From positions 62,001 through 126,000 of the forward strand of contig NZ_JAANOG010000003.1 of NCBI RefSeq assembly GCF_019923745.1: a stretch of DNA of 64,000 nt, given 5' to 3'. Below are positions 56,382 to 64,000 of this stretch, one piece after another (position 1 is the stretch's first letter; each line of letters starts with the position of its first letter). Both the position numbers and the translations under genes were made by a program. Source of the stretch: Aquirufa aurantiipilula. GTDB lineage: Bacteria > Bacteroidota > Bacteroidia > Cytophagales > Spirosomataceae. The notes beneath the pieces were generated by a model. It ran no database searches. It was given only the letters and a program-made list of their open reading frames with translations, and was not told the origin of the DNA.

Positions 56382-57476
56382 TTAAGAAGCGAAAGAAATA
56401 TGTCTAATTTCCAATTCTTTGAAAAAATCGGCCATGGGATTAACTTCCAAACGAAGTAGCTTTTGCCATAGGCGAATTGCTTTGGTCATCAAACCACTTT
56501 CAATTAAAAAACCATCGTGACCGTATAGGGAATCGATTACTTGAAAAGATGCCCCGGGAATATGTTTGGCTAAATATTCTTGTTCTACTATAGGAAACAA
56601 AGCATCCGATTTGATCCCTATCACAAGAGTTTTGGCTTTAACTGATTTCAAAGCTTTCATTACCCCACCACGATTTCTACCCACATCTTGTGAGTCCATC
56701 ATTTTCGACAAAATATAATAGGAATAAGCATTAAACCTTCCGGCCAATTTTTCTCCTTGGTAACGTTGATAGGATATCGCCCGCAAGGATTCTCCTGTGG
56801 TATTTTCTTGTCGAGCCTGCGTAATTTGATAAGTTTCGTAATTACGGTAGGAAATTAATGCGGTTGCACGCGCAGCCTTCATTCCTTCAATTCCTGCTCT
56901 AGGTTGAGACTCCTTCCAAGTAGGATCTACTTCAATGGACATCCTTTGAGATTCATTGAATGCGATACCCCATGGCGAGTGAACGGCATTAGTAGCTATT
57001 AAGATAAGATTTTCAATTAAATCAGGTTGGATGATGGCCCATTCCAAGGCCTGTTGACCACCCAATGAGCCACCTATACAAGTCTTGATGCGGTCTATAC
57101 CCAAATCTTTTCTGAGCAATTCAAAACTATTGACTACATCTCTGATAGTGACAGTTGGAAAGGTATGGTAATAAGGCTCTCCAGTCAATGGATTGGTAGA
57201 AAGTGGACCTGTAGAACCATAGTGGGAACCGAGGATATTACAACAGACAATAAAATGGGTTTCTGGATTAAACAATTTACCTGAACCTACGAGTCCTTGC
57301 CACCAATCTGATACTTCATGGCTGCCTGTGAAGGCATGACAGATCCAAACGACATTATCTTTTTGGGCATTTAGTTTACCCATGGTTTCATAAGCCAATT
57401 GAATGGAAGGAAGAACGCCACCCATTTCCAGGGCAAAAGAAGAGGAAGAATGAAAATGATTAAACTCAGCTTGCAT
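56382..57476 (-). CDS. metX: Homoserine O-acetyltransferase
   Basis: A 364-residue alpha/beta hydrolase-fold acyltransferase that acetylates (or succinylates) homoserine for methionine synthesis. It has CHAFTGSHEV, NILGSHYGSTGP, nucleophile S137 in CIGGSLGGQQALEW, Asp in GIKSDALFPIVEQ and His in YGHDGFL. A SAM-I riboswitch ends 11 nt before the ATG, which fits the pathway. An SDR gene follows 2 nt after the stop. Confidence 0.95.
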   Translation of the reverse strand: MQAEFNHFHSSSSFALEMGGVLPSIQLAYETMGKLNAQKDNVVWICHAFTGSHEVSDWWQGLVGSGKLFNPETHFIVCCNILGSHYGSTGPLSTNPLTGEPYYHTFPTVTIRDVVNSFELLRKDLGIDRIKTCIGGSLGGQQALEWAIIQPDLIENLILIATNAVHSPWGIAFNESQRMSIEVDPTWKESQPRAGIEGMKAARATALISYRNYETYQITQARQENTTGESLRAISYQRYQGEKLAGRFNAYSYYILSKMMDSQDVGRNRGGVMKALKSVKAKTLVIGIKSDALFPIVEQEYLAKHIPGASFQVIDSLYGHDGFLIESGLMTKAIRLWQKLLRLEVNPMADFFKELEIRHISFAS

Positions 57477-57487
57477 GTAACAATTCG

Positions 57488-57596
57488 TTTATATTTCCCT
57501 AAACAGGCATTTGCCTGGGGTAGGAATTAGCACCTTAGTTTTTCAACTGGTTGCCAGAAGTTCATTGAGCCTAGTCTCTCCCTTCTTCTTTATAAA
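57488..57596 (-). ncRNA. SAM-I (S-box) riboswitch upstream of metX
   Basis: Read on the minus strand, the element has P1 arms TTTATA (57596-57591) and TATAAA (57493-57488), the k-turn-side GGGAGAGACTAGGC, the core GGCAACC, P3 AGTT/GAAA/AACT, the conserved AAGGTGCTAATTCC, P4 CAGGC/AAAT/GCCTG, and the closing GGGAAATATAAA. These are the invariant blocks of the SAM-I class. P1 ends 11 nt before the metX ATG and there is no terminator between, so control is probably at translation initiation. Confidence 0.9.
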
Positions 57597-57713
57597 TCAA
57601 TGCTGCTTGTGCGATTGACTTGGGACTGCAAAGTAAAGGATGAAATGGAAGAATTCCAAAAATTTCAACGGATTGGATAGGTTGGGAAAGGTACGTGCAG
57701 GTTGGGTTAGGTT

Positions 57714-57746
57714 AGATTTGTCAACTTTTGAAAAGTTGACAAATCT
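57714..57746. repeat. Perfect 16-bp inverted repeat with 1-nt centre
   Basis: AGATTTGTCAACTTTT (57714-57729), a central g, then AAAAGTTGACAAATCT (57731-57746). There is no T run beyond it, so it is not a standard terminator. As RNA it would form a 14-bp stem with a short loop on either strand. It lies between the metX riboswitch and the AtpI-like gene. Possible roles are a dispersed intergenic palindrome, an operator, or an mRNA-end stabiliser. Confidence 0.8.
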
Positions 57747-57894
57747 ATAAATTTACAAAACTACAGGGACAAAGCTAACATCAAAATAGCGTCCACATAA
57801 TCAAACACTTGATAAACATGATCTAGAAATTGATAATTAATTATTTCAATCTAAATGGAATTACATTATTAGACTTAATTCTGATATTTGCACC

Positions 57895-58254
57895 ATGCTT
57901 AAATTAGTTAGCTTTTACGGGGGATTGGGATTAGTACTTTGGGGACTTCATCAAAGTAGCTTGGCCAGCTGGTTACATCAAGATGTTAAATTCATTTGGG
58001 CCTTCTTTTTCTTTTTAGCCTATTTAAGTCATGCCTTACATCAAATAGGCTGGAAAAATGATCGCGAAAAATTCATTCCATTTCACATGGCATCTTTAGC
58101 CATCCGCTTCATTGCTAGTCTCATTTTTATCGGTGTTTTCGGCTATATCGAGACTCCAGAAATGATCTTATTTGTAGGGAATTTTTTTGTACTCTATTTA
58201 TGTAGTACAAATTTTGAAATAATTGGTTTGCTTCGTAACTTGCGACGTTTTTAG
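57895..58254 (+). CDS. AtpI-like small membrane protein at the head of the ATP synthase operon
   Basis: A 119-residue protein with four hydrophobic segments (about 5-20, 32-50, 65-85 and 90-108). It has no motif I can assign, but its size, topology and position before atpB match the AtpI-type accessory proteins of F1Fo operons. A near-consensus -7 box (GATATTTG, 57883-57890) precedes the ATG by 4 nt, implying a very short leader or another start point. The name is based on context. Confidence 0.6.
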   Translation: MLKLVSFYGGLGLVLWGLHQSSLASWLHQDVKFIWAFFFFLAYLSHALHQIGWKNDREKFIPFHMASLAIRFIASLIFIGVFGYIETPEMILFVGNFFVLYLCSTNFEIIGLLRNLRRF

Positions 58255-58356
58255 AAAAGGCTAAGGCCAAAAGTCGTAAAAATCCTTTTCTACATCCAGC
58301 TAATCAACGAATTAGCCACATTAATCAAAGAAATTAAAGTAAAAGCGAGCATTAAG

Positions 58357-59418
58357 ATGTCGGGTAAGTCCATTTTCAAAAAAGTGTATTTTTCAAATAT
58401 AATCCTCGGATTATTCATTTCCCTTTTCAGTTTCTCCGCATGGGCCAATGAGCCTGCTGCCGCTGAAGCCGCCGAACATGCTCCTCAGCAAGAAGAGAAA
58501 TTCGATGCGGGAAAAATGATTTTACACCACATTGCCGATGAGCATGAGTGGCATTTCTTTACTATTGGGCACTTCCATGCCACTGTACCTCTGCCTTGCA
58601 TCGTATACACAGAATCAGCAGGCTTGCAGATATTTTCTTCTTCCAACTTCAAAAACGAACATCACGAAGAAGTCCCTTATCAAGGATTGAAATTAGAACA
58701 TGGAAAAATCCATGCTGAAAATGGAGAAACGGTATATGATATTTCCATCACCAAAAACGTAGCTTCCTTATTACTTTCAGCTGTTTTATTGCTAAGTATT
58801 TTCATTGGTATAGGTAAAACATACAAGGAAAACCCTCACCGTGCACCGAAAGGAATTCAATCTTTGTTTGAGCCTATCATCATTTTCGTACGTGACGAAA
58901 TAGCTAAAAACAACATTGGCGAAAAACACTACCGTCGTTTTATGCCGTATTTGTTGACTGTATTTTTCTTCATTTGGTTCAACAATATGTTAGGTTTGAT
59001 TCCTGGTGGAGCCAACGTAACAGGAAATATCGCGGTGACAGCTGTTATGGCCATCATTGCCTTTTTTGTAACGAACTTAAACGGTAAAGCAACTTATTGG
59101 ACACACGTATTTGCTATGCCAGGCGTGCCAAAATGGATGTTATTCATAATGACTCCTGTAGAAATTGTGGGTGTATTTATGAAGCCATTCTCATTAATGG
59201 TTCGTTTGTTTGCCAACATGACAGCTGGTCACATCATTTTATTGAGTTTAGTTTCCCTAATTTTCATATTTGAAAATGCCGCTTTAGGTATTGCGGTAGT
59301 ACCGTTCTCTTTATTCATGAACGTGATTGAATTGATTGTGGCCTTCATTCAAGCCTTTATTTTCACCATGTTGGTTTCTACTTACATCGGTGCGGCTATC
59401 GAAGAACACCATCACTAG
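58357..59418 (+). CDS. atpB: F-type ATP synthase subunit a
   Basis: A 353-residue integral membrane subunit forming the proton half-channels. The C-terminal part has the conserved helix with the essential Arg in MKPFSLMVRLFANMTAGHII and the ending NVIELIVAFIQAFIFTMLVSTYIGAA. The N terminus is long, with a signal-like segment (about 15-35) and an Ala/Glu/His-rich extramembrane domain before the first channel helix, a usual feature in Bacteroidota. Confidence 0.96.
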   Translation: MSGKSIFKKVYFSNIILGLFISLFSFSAWANEPAAAEAAEHAPQQEEKFDAGKMILHHIADEHEWHFFTIGHFHATVPLPCIVYTESAGLQIFSSSNFKNEHHEEVPYQGLKLEHGKIHAENGETVYDISITKNVASLLLSAVLLLSIFIGIGKTYKENPHRAPKGIQSLFEPIIIFVRDEIAKNNIGEKHYRRFMPYLLTVFFFIWFNNMLGLIPGGANVTGNIAVTAVMAIIAFFVTNLNGKATYWTHVFAMPGVPKWMLFIMTPVEIVGVFMKPFSLMVRLFANMTAGHIILLSLVSLIFIFENAALGIAVVPFSLFMNVIELIVAFIQAFIFTMLVSTYIGAAIEEHHH

Positions 59419-59457
59419 AATTTTGTATTTTAATTTTTATTCATAAACCCAATTAGT

Positions 59458-59703
59458 ATGTCTCTTTTATCAATTTTATTGGAAGTTTCTGTAGGAACTG
59501 GTCTTGCAGGTGTTGGAGCTGGTTTAGCTGCAGTTGGTGCTGGTTTAGGTATCGGTAACATCGGTGGTTCTGCTATGGAATCTATCGCTCGTCAGCCAGA
59601 AGCTTCTGGAAAAATCCAAGGTGCGATGTTGATCGTAGCTGCTTTCGTTGAGGCGGTTGCTCTTTTCGCTGCTGTAATTTGTTTGTTGGTTACTTTAAAG
59701 TAA
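59458..59703 (+). CDS. atpE: F-type ATP synthase subunit c
   Basis: An 81-residue hairpin of two transmembrane helices. The Gly/Ala-rich first helix (GAGLAAVGAGLGIGNIGG) is followed by the polar loop SIARQPEASGK and a second helix with the ion-carrying E65 (FVEAVALFAAV). The residue after Glu is Ala and no Gln is at the sodium position in helix 1, so a proton ring is expected. A strong hairpin with a T run follows 52 nt after the stop. Confidence 0.97.
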   Translation: MSLLSILLEVSVGTGLAGVGAGLAAVGAGLGIGNIGGSAMESIARQPEASGKIQGAMLIVAAFVEAVALFAAVICLLVTLK

Positions 59704-59755
59704 TTCAACACACGGTCATGCCTCGGGTTAGCCTTGGCAAATGAACAAAAATTTC

Positions 59756-59795
59756 AAACGCAATTTGGTCGCAATAGGCACCAAATTGCGTTTTT
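59756..59795 (+). terminator. Terminator-like hairpin between atpE and atpF
   Basis: A perfect 14-bp stem (AAACGCAATTTGGT at 59756-59769 and ACCAAATTGCGTTT at 59780-59793) with a 10-nt loop and TTTTT at 59791-59795. It lies inside the atp operon, 33 nt before the atpF ATG. It could lower expression of the downstream stalk subunits relative to subunit c or protect the 3' end of the atpBE message. Confidence 0.8.
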
Positions 59796-59828
59796 AAGAA
59801 GATTCTAACATCTTAATTATACACAAGT

Positions 59829-60323
59829 ATGGAGTTAATTACCCCAGATTTTGGACTTATCTTTTGGCAAATTCTCGTTTTCGGAATTTTGTTTTTTCTT
59901 CTAGCAAAATTTGCTTGGAAGCCTATCATTCAATCATTACATGAGCGCGAAGAATCTATCGACCAAGCGATCAAACTTTCTGAGGAAACAAAGAAAGAAA
60001 TGGCAGAACTTAAAGCTGGAAACGAGCAATTGTTGGTTTCTGCACGTGCAGAACGTGATGCTTTAATCAAACAAGCGAAAGAAGCAGCTGATGCCATGAT
60101 TTCTCAAGCAAAATTAGATGCTCAAACTGCCGCTAATCAAGAAATTGAAAAAGCACGCATAGCATTTGAACAAGAAAAAGTAGCCGCTGTAGCTTCCATT
60201 CGTAAAGAAGCAGCTAGCCTTTCTCTTGATTTAGCTGAGAAAGTATTAAAAAGCCAATTGAAAGACAAAGCAGCTCAAGAAAAATTAGTTTCTGAGTGGA
60301 TTGCTGATGTCACATTAAAATAA
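59829..60323 (+). CDS. atpF: F-type ATP synthase subunit b
   Basis: A 164-residue peripheral stalk subunit. It has one N-terminal membrane helix (FGLIFWQILVFGILFFLLAKFAWKPI, about 8-33) and then a long charged coiled coil rich in Ala, Glu and Lys. It starts 33 nt after the terminator-like hairpin and is followed by atpH after 25 nt. Confidence 0.95.
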   Translation: MELITPDFGLIFWQILVFGILFFLLAKFAWKPIIQSLHEREESIDQAIKLSEETKKEMAELKAGNEQLLVSARAERDALIKQAKEAADAMISQAKLDAQTAANQEIEKARIAFEQEKVAAVASIRKEAASLSLDLAEKVLKSQLKDKAAQEKLVSEWIADVTLK

Positions 60324-60348
60324 GAAGCAACACCTTAAATTTGATCAA

Positions 60349-60885
60349 ATGTCTGAGTTAATTGTTGCCCACCGTTATGCTAAATCTTTGCTTGATTTAG
60401 CCATTGAAAAAAAGGTGGTGGAAGATGTTTACCAAGATATGGTGAGCTTCCAAGAAACTTGTCAAAGCAGCAAAGAATTGGTTCTAGCGTTTAAAAGCCC
60501 TATTATCAAACATGGCACCAAAATGACCATCTTGAGTAAATTATTCAAAGATAAATTTCATGCAGTGTCTTATTCTATCTTTGAAATTATTACACGTAAA
60601 AACAGAGAAGAATTCTTACCTGCTATTGCCAAACAATTCATTGAATTATATACCTCTTACAAAGGAATTCAAAAAGCCGATGTCGTTACTTCTTCTCCAT
60701 TAACAGAAGAGCAACGCAAAAAAGTCATTGCCATTGTCAAAGAATATTCTGGTAAAGATGTTCAATTACTTGAATCCATTGACGAATCATTAATCGGTGG
60801 ATTTATCCTACGTGTAGGAGACAAACAAGTCGATGATTCCATCCGACGGAAACTTAACGATTTAAAAGTTTCTTTCGCCTCATAA
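60349..60885 (+). CDS. atpH: F-type ATP synthase subunit delta
   Basis: A 178-residue subunit linking F1 to the stalk. It has the N-terminal helical domain (VAHRYAKSLLDLAIEKKVVEDVYQDM) and the C-terminal motif LIGGFILRVGDKQVDDSIRRKLNDLKVSF. In most bacteria atpA and atpG follow directly. Here an intrinsic terminator begins 4 nt after the stop, so this transcript ends at atpH. Confidence 0.95.
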   Translation: MSELIVAHRYAKSLLDLAIEKKVVEDVYQDMVSFQETCQSSKELVLAFKSPIIKHGTKMTILSKLFKDKFHAVSYSIFEIITRKNREEFLPAIAKQFIELYTSYKGIQKADVVTSSPLTEEQRKKVIAIVKEYSGKDVQLLESIDESLIGGFILRVGDKQVDDSIRRKLNDLKVSFAS

Positions 60886-60888
60886 TCT

Positions 60889-60916
60889 AAAAGCCTTGTT
60901 CATCAAGGCTTTTTTT
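60889..60916 (+). terminator. Intrinsic terminator after atpH
   Basis: A 10-bp stem (AAAAGCCTTG at 60889-60898 and CAAGGCTTTT at 60904-60913) with a TTCAT loop and a T run to 60916. It closes the atpB-E-F-H transcript. Confidence 0.9.
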
Positions 60917-60927
60917 ATCCCTTTCTC

Positions 60928-61302
60928 ATGAAACGATTTTGCTTATTGTCTGGATCCATCTTAGCTAGCCTTTCCGTGGCTATTGGCGCTTTTGGGGCTC
61001 ATGCTTGGAAAGCTTATTTGGTGTCAACCCAACGACTAGACACTTTTGAAACGGCTTCTAAATATCAAATGTATGGAGCCTTAGCTTTATTGCTTTTAGG
61101 TATTTGGCAAATCAATTCTGGAAATCGCTTTTTGAAATTAGCTTCTTATCTTATGTTGGCCGGAAGTATCATTTTCCCAGGAGCCCTGTATTTAATTTGC
61201 ATCACCCAACAAAATATTTGGGGTGCTGTTGCTCCTATCGGTGGTCTATCATTAATTTTAGGATTTTCATGTATGGCCATGGCAGCCTACCAAAAAGCTT
61301 AG
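60928..61302 (+). CDS. DUF423 membrane protein
   Basis: A 124-residue protein with four hydrophobic segments and the DUF423 signature: GAFGAHAWKAYL near 21-32, FETASKYQMYGALALLLLG, and a Gly/Pro-rich last part (GAVAPIGGLSLILGFSCMA). Family function is unknown. It starts 12 nt past the atp terminator and overlaps the convergent kinase-like gene by 4 nt. Confidence 0.9.
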   Translation: MKRFCLLSGSILASLSVAIGAFGAHAWKAYLVSTQRLDTFETASKYQMYGALALLLLGIWQINSGNRFLKLASYLMLAGSIIFPGALYLICITQQNIWGAVAPIGGLSLILGFSCMAMAAYQKA

Positions 61303-62321
61303 TGCCGCATCACCAGCTCTAAACTACTCCAAACAATTTCGCCCATCGTTTTACAGTTCAAAAAGCGATCATCATTGTAATGGCGAGCTAGTTCTAAGCG
61401 CAATTGCTCCATGTTCTCCACCGGTGCTATATCATCCTTAGCCATCACCGTCATCAAATCATAAACCCGCTGGCTCTCCGATTTCAATCGACTTGCGATC
61501 ATCGACCTTTCTTCTATTTGGTACTGCCAAACAGATTCAGGTGTCATGAACTTCATACCCAATTCAACTAAAGGATTATTTTGTTTGAAATACTGAGGTA
61601 AATAAACGGACCGCTTTCCCTCATAGCATTGTTGATCAAAGTCAATAGGCCTAATTCGATAATAAATATCATCAAAGTCTGGTGTGGTTATAACGACATA
61701 GTTGGTACTATGCATATCACCCAATAGCTGAACCAAACAACGCTCATTGAATTTCACAAACTCTTTCGCTAAGCGAATAGGCGATTCCAAATCATTCTCT
61801 AAATCTTGCTTCAAAAAAACATCCCCAGGAACTCCGGCAATATGTTCTTCCACCAAGGTATTGTCGTAAGTCACATAATTGATGCGGTTAGGAGAAAGTA
61901 TATGCTCTAATTCCAAACCATACACACGGGAAGCATCCGCTACCTTGATGTAGAAATAATCAAAAATATCATTGACCTTATTGACAATCCGAATACGAAA
62001 TGGATGCGTATTTCCATAGGTGCAATAATCTACCCGATCAATGACCAAGTGCTTGATAACGCCTTCATTACCATCCGTCTTTAAATCCGCATAAATGTTT
62101 TTCAAAGATTCATGCACTTCTTCCTGATCGGCTGGAGAATAAAAAACCGTTTCCCACAACGTATCATGACCATTTTTATCATACAAAGTGATGGCATTAT
62201 CATAGCGAAGTAAATCCTGGTAACTAATATTCATGGCATGCTCACGACCATACTTATGTAGGTAACGTCTCAGCTGATTATTAATCCGATACAGGTTTTT
62301 CTTCCTAGATATTAATGCCAT
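61299..62321 (-). CDS. Conserved hypothetical protein with a kinase-like fold
   Basis: A 340-residue protein that I cannot assign to a named family. Several blocks resemble a protein-kinase/aminoglycoside-phosphotransferase fold: a strand FYIKVAD with K126, an acidic helix near E138-H140, a hinge-like VEEHIAGVPGDVF (157-169), a catalytic-loop-like LGDMHSTNYVV (D202, N207) and a metal-loop-like RPIDFDQQ (D227, D229). No Gly-rich loop is obvious. The start shares one base with the stop of the MFS transporter gene (TAATG), which implies coupled translation. A small-molecule kinase is possible; evidence is by motif only. Confidence 0.6.
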   Translation of the reverse strand: MALISRKKNLYRINNQLRRYLHKYGREHAMNISYQDLLRYDNAITLYDKNGHDTLWETVFYSPADQEEVHESLKNIYADLKTDGNEGVIKHLVIDRVDYCTYGNTHPFRIRIVNKVNDIFDYFYIKVADASRVYGLELEHILSPNRINYVTYDNTLVEEHIAGVPGDVFLKQDLENDLESPIRLAKEFVKFNERCLVQLLGDMHSTNYVVITTPDFDDIYYRIRPIDFDQQCYEGKRSVYLPQYFKQNNPLVELGMKFMTPESVWQYQIEERSMIASRLKSESQRVYDLMTVMAKDDIAPVENMEQLRLELARHYNDDRFLNCKTMGEIVWSSLELVMRH

Positions 62322-63556
62322 TATTTTTCTATAAAATCCAATGATTTCCCAAAGGTCTCTTTCAATTGACTAACAGACCAAATCGATAAGCCAAAACATA
62401 ATGCCCCTACGATAGCTGCCGAATTGACCATCCCCATACTGGGTATTAAAAACTTGAACAATAAGCTAATTGGAATCAAAGCACCACGCACAAAATTAGG
62501 CACAGTGGTCGTCACTGTCATACGCAAATTCGTTCCAAACTGTTCTGATGAACTAGTCAGAAATACCGCCCAATATCCTCCAAAGAATCCTAAAAGCGTA
62601 ATCATGATGTTTCCATAGATTACAGAAATGTCGGACATGGCATATAAGAAATAAATAGTTAAGGCCCAGGCAATGATTAAATAGCTCATAACGGCTTTAT
62701 TTCTACTTTTTAGAAACTGACTTAAATAGCCACTAGCAAAATCCCCTACGGACAATCCCAAGTAGCAATACATAATGGCATCTCCTCCCGTAATCACACC
62801 TTTCAAGCCCATACCTTGTAATAATTCCGGCGAAGAAAAGACCAAGATACCTATGATGTACCAAATTGGTAGGCCCATTAAGATACAATAGAGGTATTTC
62901 TTGAAAATATTCCCATGAGAAAACAATTGGAAAAAATTACCTCGTTTGACATCCTTTTCCAATTCCAAAAACATGCCTGATTCAAATGTTCCCAAACGTA
63001 ATAACAACAAAGCTAATCCCATGCCTCCACCAATGTAATAACATGTTCTCCACCATTCAGGGTCTGAGCTAAAGTTGGAAACAATAGGAGCAAAAATAGC
63101 CCCAGAAGCCCCGACACCTGCAATAATCAATGTACCAATCCCTCGTTTAGATGGAGGTAAAGTTTCATTGACTAAGGTAATTCCAGCACCTAATTCTCCT
63201 GCCAATCCTATTCCCGCCAAAAATCTTAACCAAGCATAGGTATCTAAATCATGAACCATGCCATTTAGTGCATTGGCCACGGAATACAATAAAATTGAAC
63301 CAAATAAAACCGACTTCCTCCCTTTTTTATCACCGTAAATTCCCCACAAAATTCCTCCCAACAACATCCCTCCCATCTGAACATTCATCAGGTTAAGACC
63401 TTGGTTCAAAAGTTCAGGCCCCACAAGACCTAAACTTTTAAGGCTAGGATTCCGAACAACCGAAAATAAAATTAAATCATAGACATCCACAAAATAGCCC
63501 AAGGCGGCTACGGCAATTAAGAGCTTGGCTTTAGAACTTAGTTTTTCTTCTATCAT
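62321..63556 (-). CDS. MFS transporter, sugar/metabolite:H+ symporter type
   Basis: A 411-residue protein with 12 predicted membrane helices. It shows the N-terminal ALGYFVDVYDLILFSVV, the loop 2-3 motif GIYGDKKGRKSVLFGS, and LRFLAGIGLAGELGAGITLVNETLPPSKRG typical of the metabolite:H+ symporter group (sialate/aromatic acid/proline-betaine relatives). It is translationally coupled to the kinase-like protein, suggesting uptake followed by phosphorylation (inference). It lies 12 nt after the rodA stop. Confidence 0.88.
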   Translation of the reverse strand: MIEEKLSSKAKLLIAVAALGYFVDVYDLILFSVVRNPSLKSLGLVGPELLNQGLNLMNVQMGGMLLGGILWGIYGDKKGRKSVLFGSILLYSVANALNGMVHDLDTYAWLRFLAGIGLAGELGAGITLVNETLPPSKRGIGTLIIAGVGASGAIFAPIVSNFSSDPEWWRTCYYIGGGMGLALLLLRLGTFESGMFLELEKDVKRGNFFQLFSHGNIFKKYLYCILMGLPIWYIIGILVFSSPELLQGMGLKGVITGGDAIMYCYLGLSVGDFASGYLSQFLKSRNKAVMSYLIIAWALTIYFLYAMSDISVIYGNIMITLLGFFGGYWAVFLTSSSEQFGTNLRMTVTTTVPNFVRGALIPISLLFKFLIPSMGMVNSAAIVGALCFGLSIWSVSQLKETFGKSLDFIEK

Positions 63557-63568
63557 AGGTTTAGGTAA

Positions 63569-64000
63569 TTATCGAGAAAGCATATCCGAACGATGCGAAT
63601 CTAATTTCAGAAATATAAACAATAGTATGGTAAATGACCAAAGAGATGAACCTCCATAACTAAAAAATGGTAGAGGAATCCCCATGATTGGCATTAAGCC
63701 TATCGTCATTCCAATATTCACCAAAAAGTGAAAAAATAAAATCCCCACCACTCCATATCCATAAGCTCGAGCAAACCGAGATCGCTGCTGGTCTGCCAAA
63801 TACATGAGCCGCCATAAAAATGCCACAAATAAAAGTATCACTACCATCACCCCAAAAAAGCCATGCTCTTCCCCAATGGTACAAAAAATAAAGTCGGTAC
63901 TTTGCTCCGGTACAAAATCAAATTTCGTTTGAGTCCCCTGTAGGTAGCCTTTACCCCAAAAACCTCCCGATCCAATGGCAATTTTGGATTGCGTCACTTG
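63569..64000 (-). CDS. rodA: Rod shape-determining protein RodA, C-terminal part
   Basis: The last 143 codons of a SEDS-family peptidoglycan glycosyltransferase; the 5' part is beyond the right edge. It has QSKIAIGSGGFWGKGYLQGTQ, FVPEQSTDFIFCTIGEEHGFFG and the C-terminal GLMPIMGIPLPFFSYGGSS. These are diagnostic for RodA/FtsW, and the TQTKFDFVPEQSTDFIF form favours RodA. The MFS gene follows 12 nt downstream. Confidence 0.93.
   Translation of the reverse strand, partial: QVTQSKIAIGSGGFWGKGYLQGTQTKFDFVPEQSTDFIFCTIGEEHGFFGVMVVILLFVAFLWRLMYLADQQRSRFARAYGYGVVGILFFHFLVNIGMTIGLMPIMGIPLPFFSYGGSSLWSFTILLFIFLKLDSHRSDMLSR

Noticed and set aside
58253-58291. 8-bp inverted repeat (AGAAAAGG/CCTTTTCT) between the AtpI-like gene and atpB
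   Set aside because: The loop is 23 nt and there is no T run, so it is unlikely to be functional.
59458-59703. Possible sodium-type c ring
   Set aside because: Glu65 is followed by Ala and helix 1 lacks the Gln of sodium-binding rings.

Overview
The window comes from a low-GC Bacteroidota genome, most likely Cytophagales. The signs are two SusC-type TonB-linked porins, a SusD lipoprotein, a giant protein with a gliding-motility (T9SS type B) C-terminal sorting domain, DUF4249/DUF5916/DUF2911 proteins, tandem FG-GAP/UnbV lipoproteins, and -7 promoter boxes of the TAnnTTTG type without clear Shine-Dalgarno sites. A genus such as Aquirufa is only a guess. I see no tRNA, rRNA, CRISPR array, insertion sequence or prophage.

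Layout. 1-1708: 5' part of a susC gene running off the left edge. 1847-3643: three-gene unit (receiver-only response regulator, PhnP-like MBL hydrolase, HAD phosphatase). 3783-6557: DUF5916 and DUF2911 proteins. 6738-8373: yebC and a secreted HExxH protein whose signal peptide overlaps the yebC terminator. 8391-15625: tight seven-gene unit with a complete phosphorylated serine pathway (serC plus a SerB-SerA-ACT fusion), two oxidoreductases, two hydrolases and a NUDIX-type regulator. 15730-17472: hemA and recX. 17489-27100: a 3203-residue T9SS cargo built of about seven tandem modules, a peptidase-like domain with a destroyed zinc motif, and about 24 thrombospondin type 3 units.

27550-29745 is the regulatory highlight. 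A full Bacteroidota promoter drives a short leader ORF with five Tyr codons, followed by a hairpin overlapping the end of the leader and an intrinsic terminator that ends 5 nt before a PLP aminotransferase gene and prephenate dehydrogenase (tyrA). This looks like ribosome-mediated tyrosine attenuation.

29855-33609: acyl-CoA dehydrogenase and M1 aminopeptidase. 33750-50098: surface nutrient-acquisition region, made of susC-susD with its own terminator, then a coupled five-gene unit (two paralogous FG-GAP/UnbV lipoproteins, a cytochrome c/FG-GAP lipoprotein, a TonB receptor, a DUF4249 lipoprotein). 50544-57476: yidD, a class C beta-lactamase-like hydrolase, an NTF2-like protein, myo-inositol oxygenase, a DUF3592 protein, a nucleoside-type MFS permease, an SDR, and metX under a SAM-I riboswitch. 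57714-57746 is a perfect 16-bp inverted repeat. 57895-60885 is a partial F-type ATP synthase operon (AtpI-like, atpB, atpE, atpF, atpH) with a strong terminator-like hairpin between atpE and atpF and a terminator directly after atpH, so atpA and atpG do not follow. The right end has a DUF423 protein, an MFS transporter coupled to a kinase-fold-like protein, and the 3' part of rodA.
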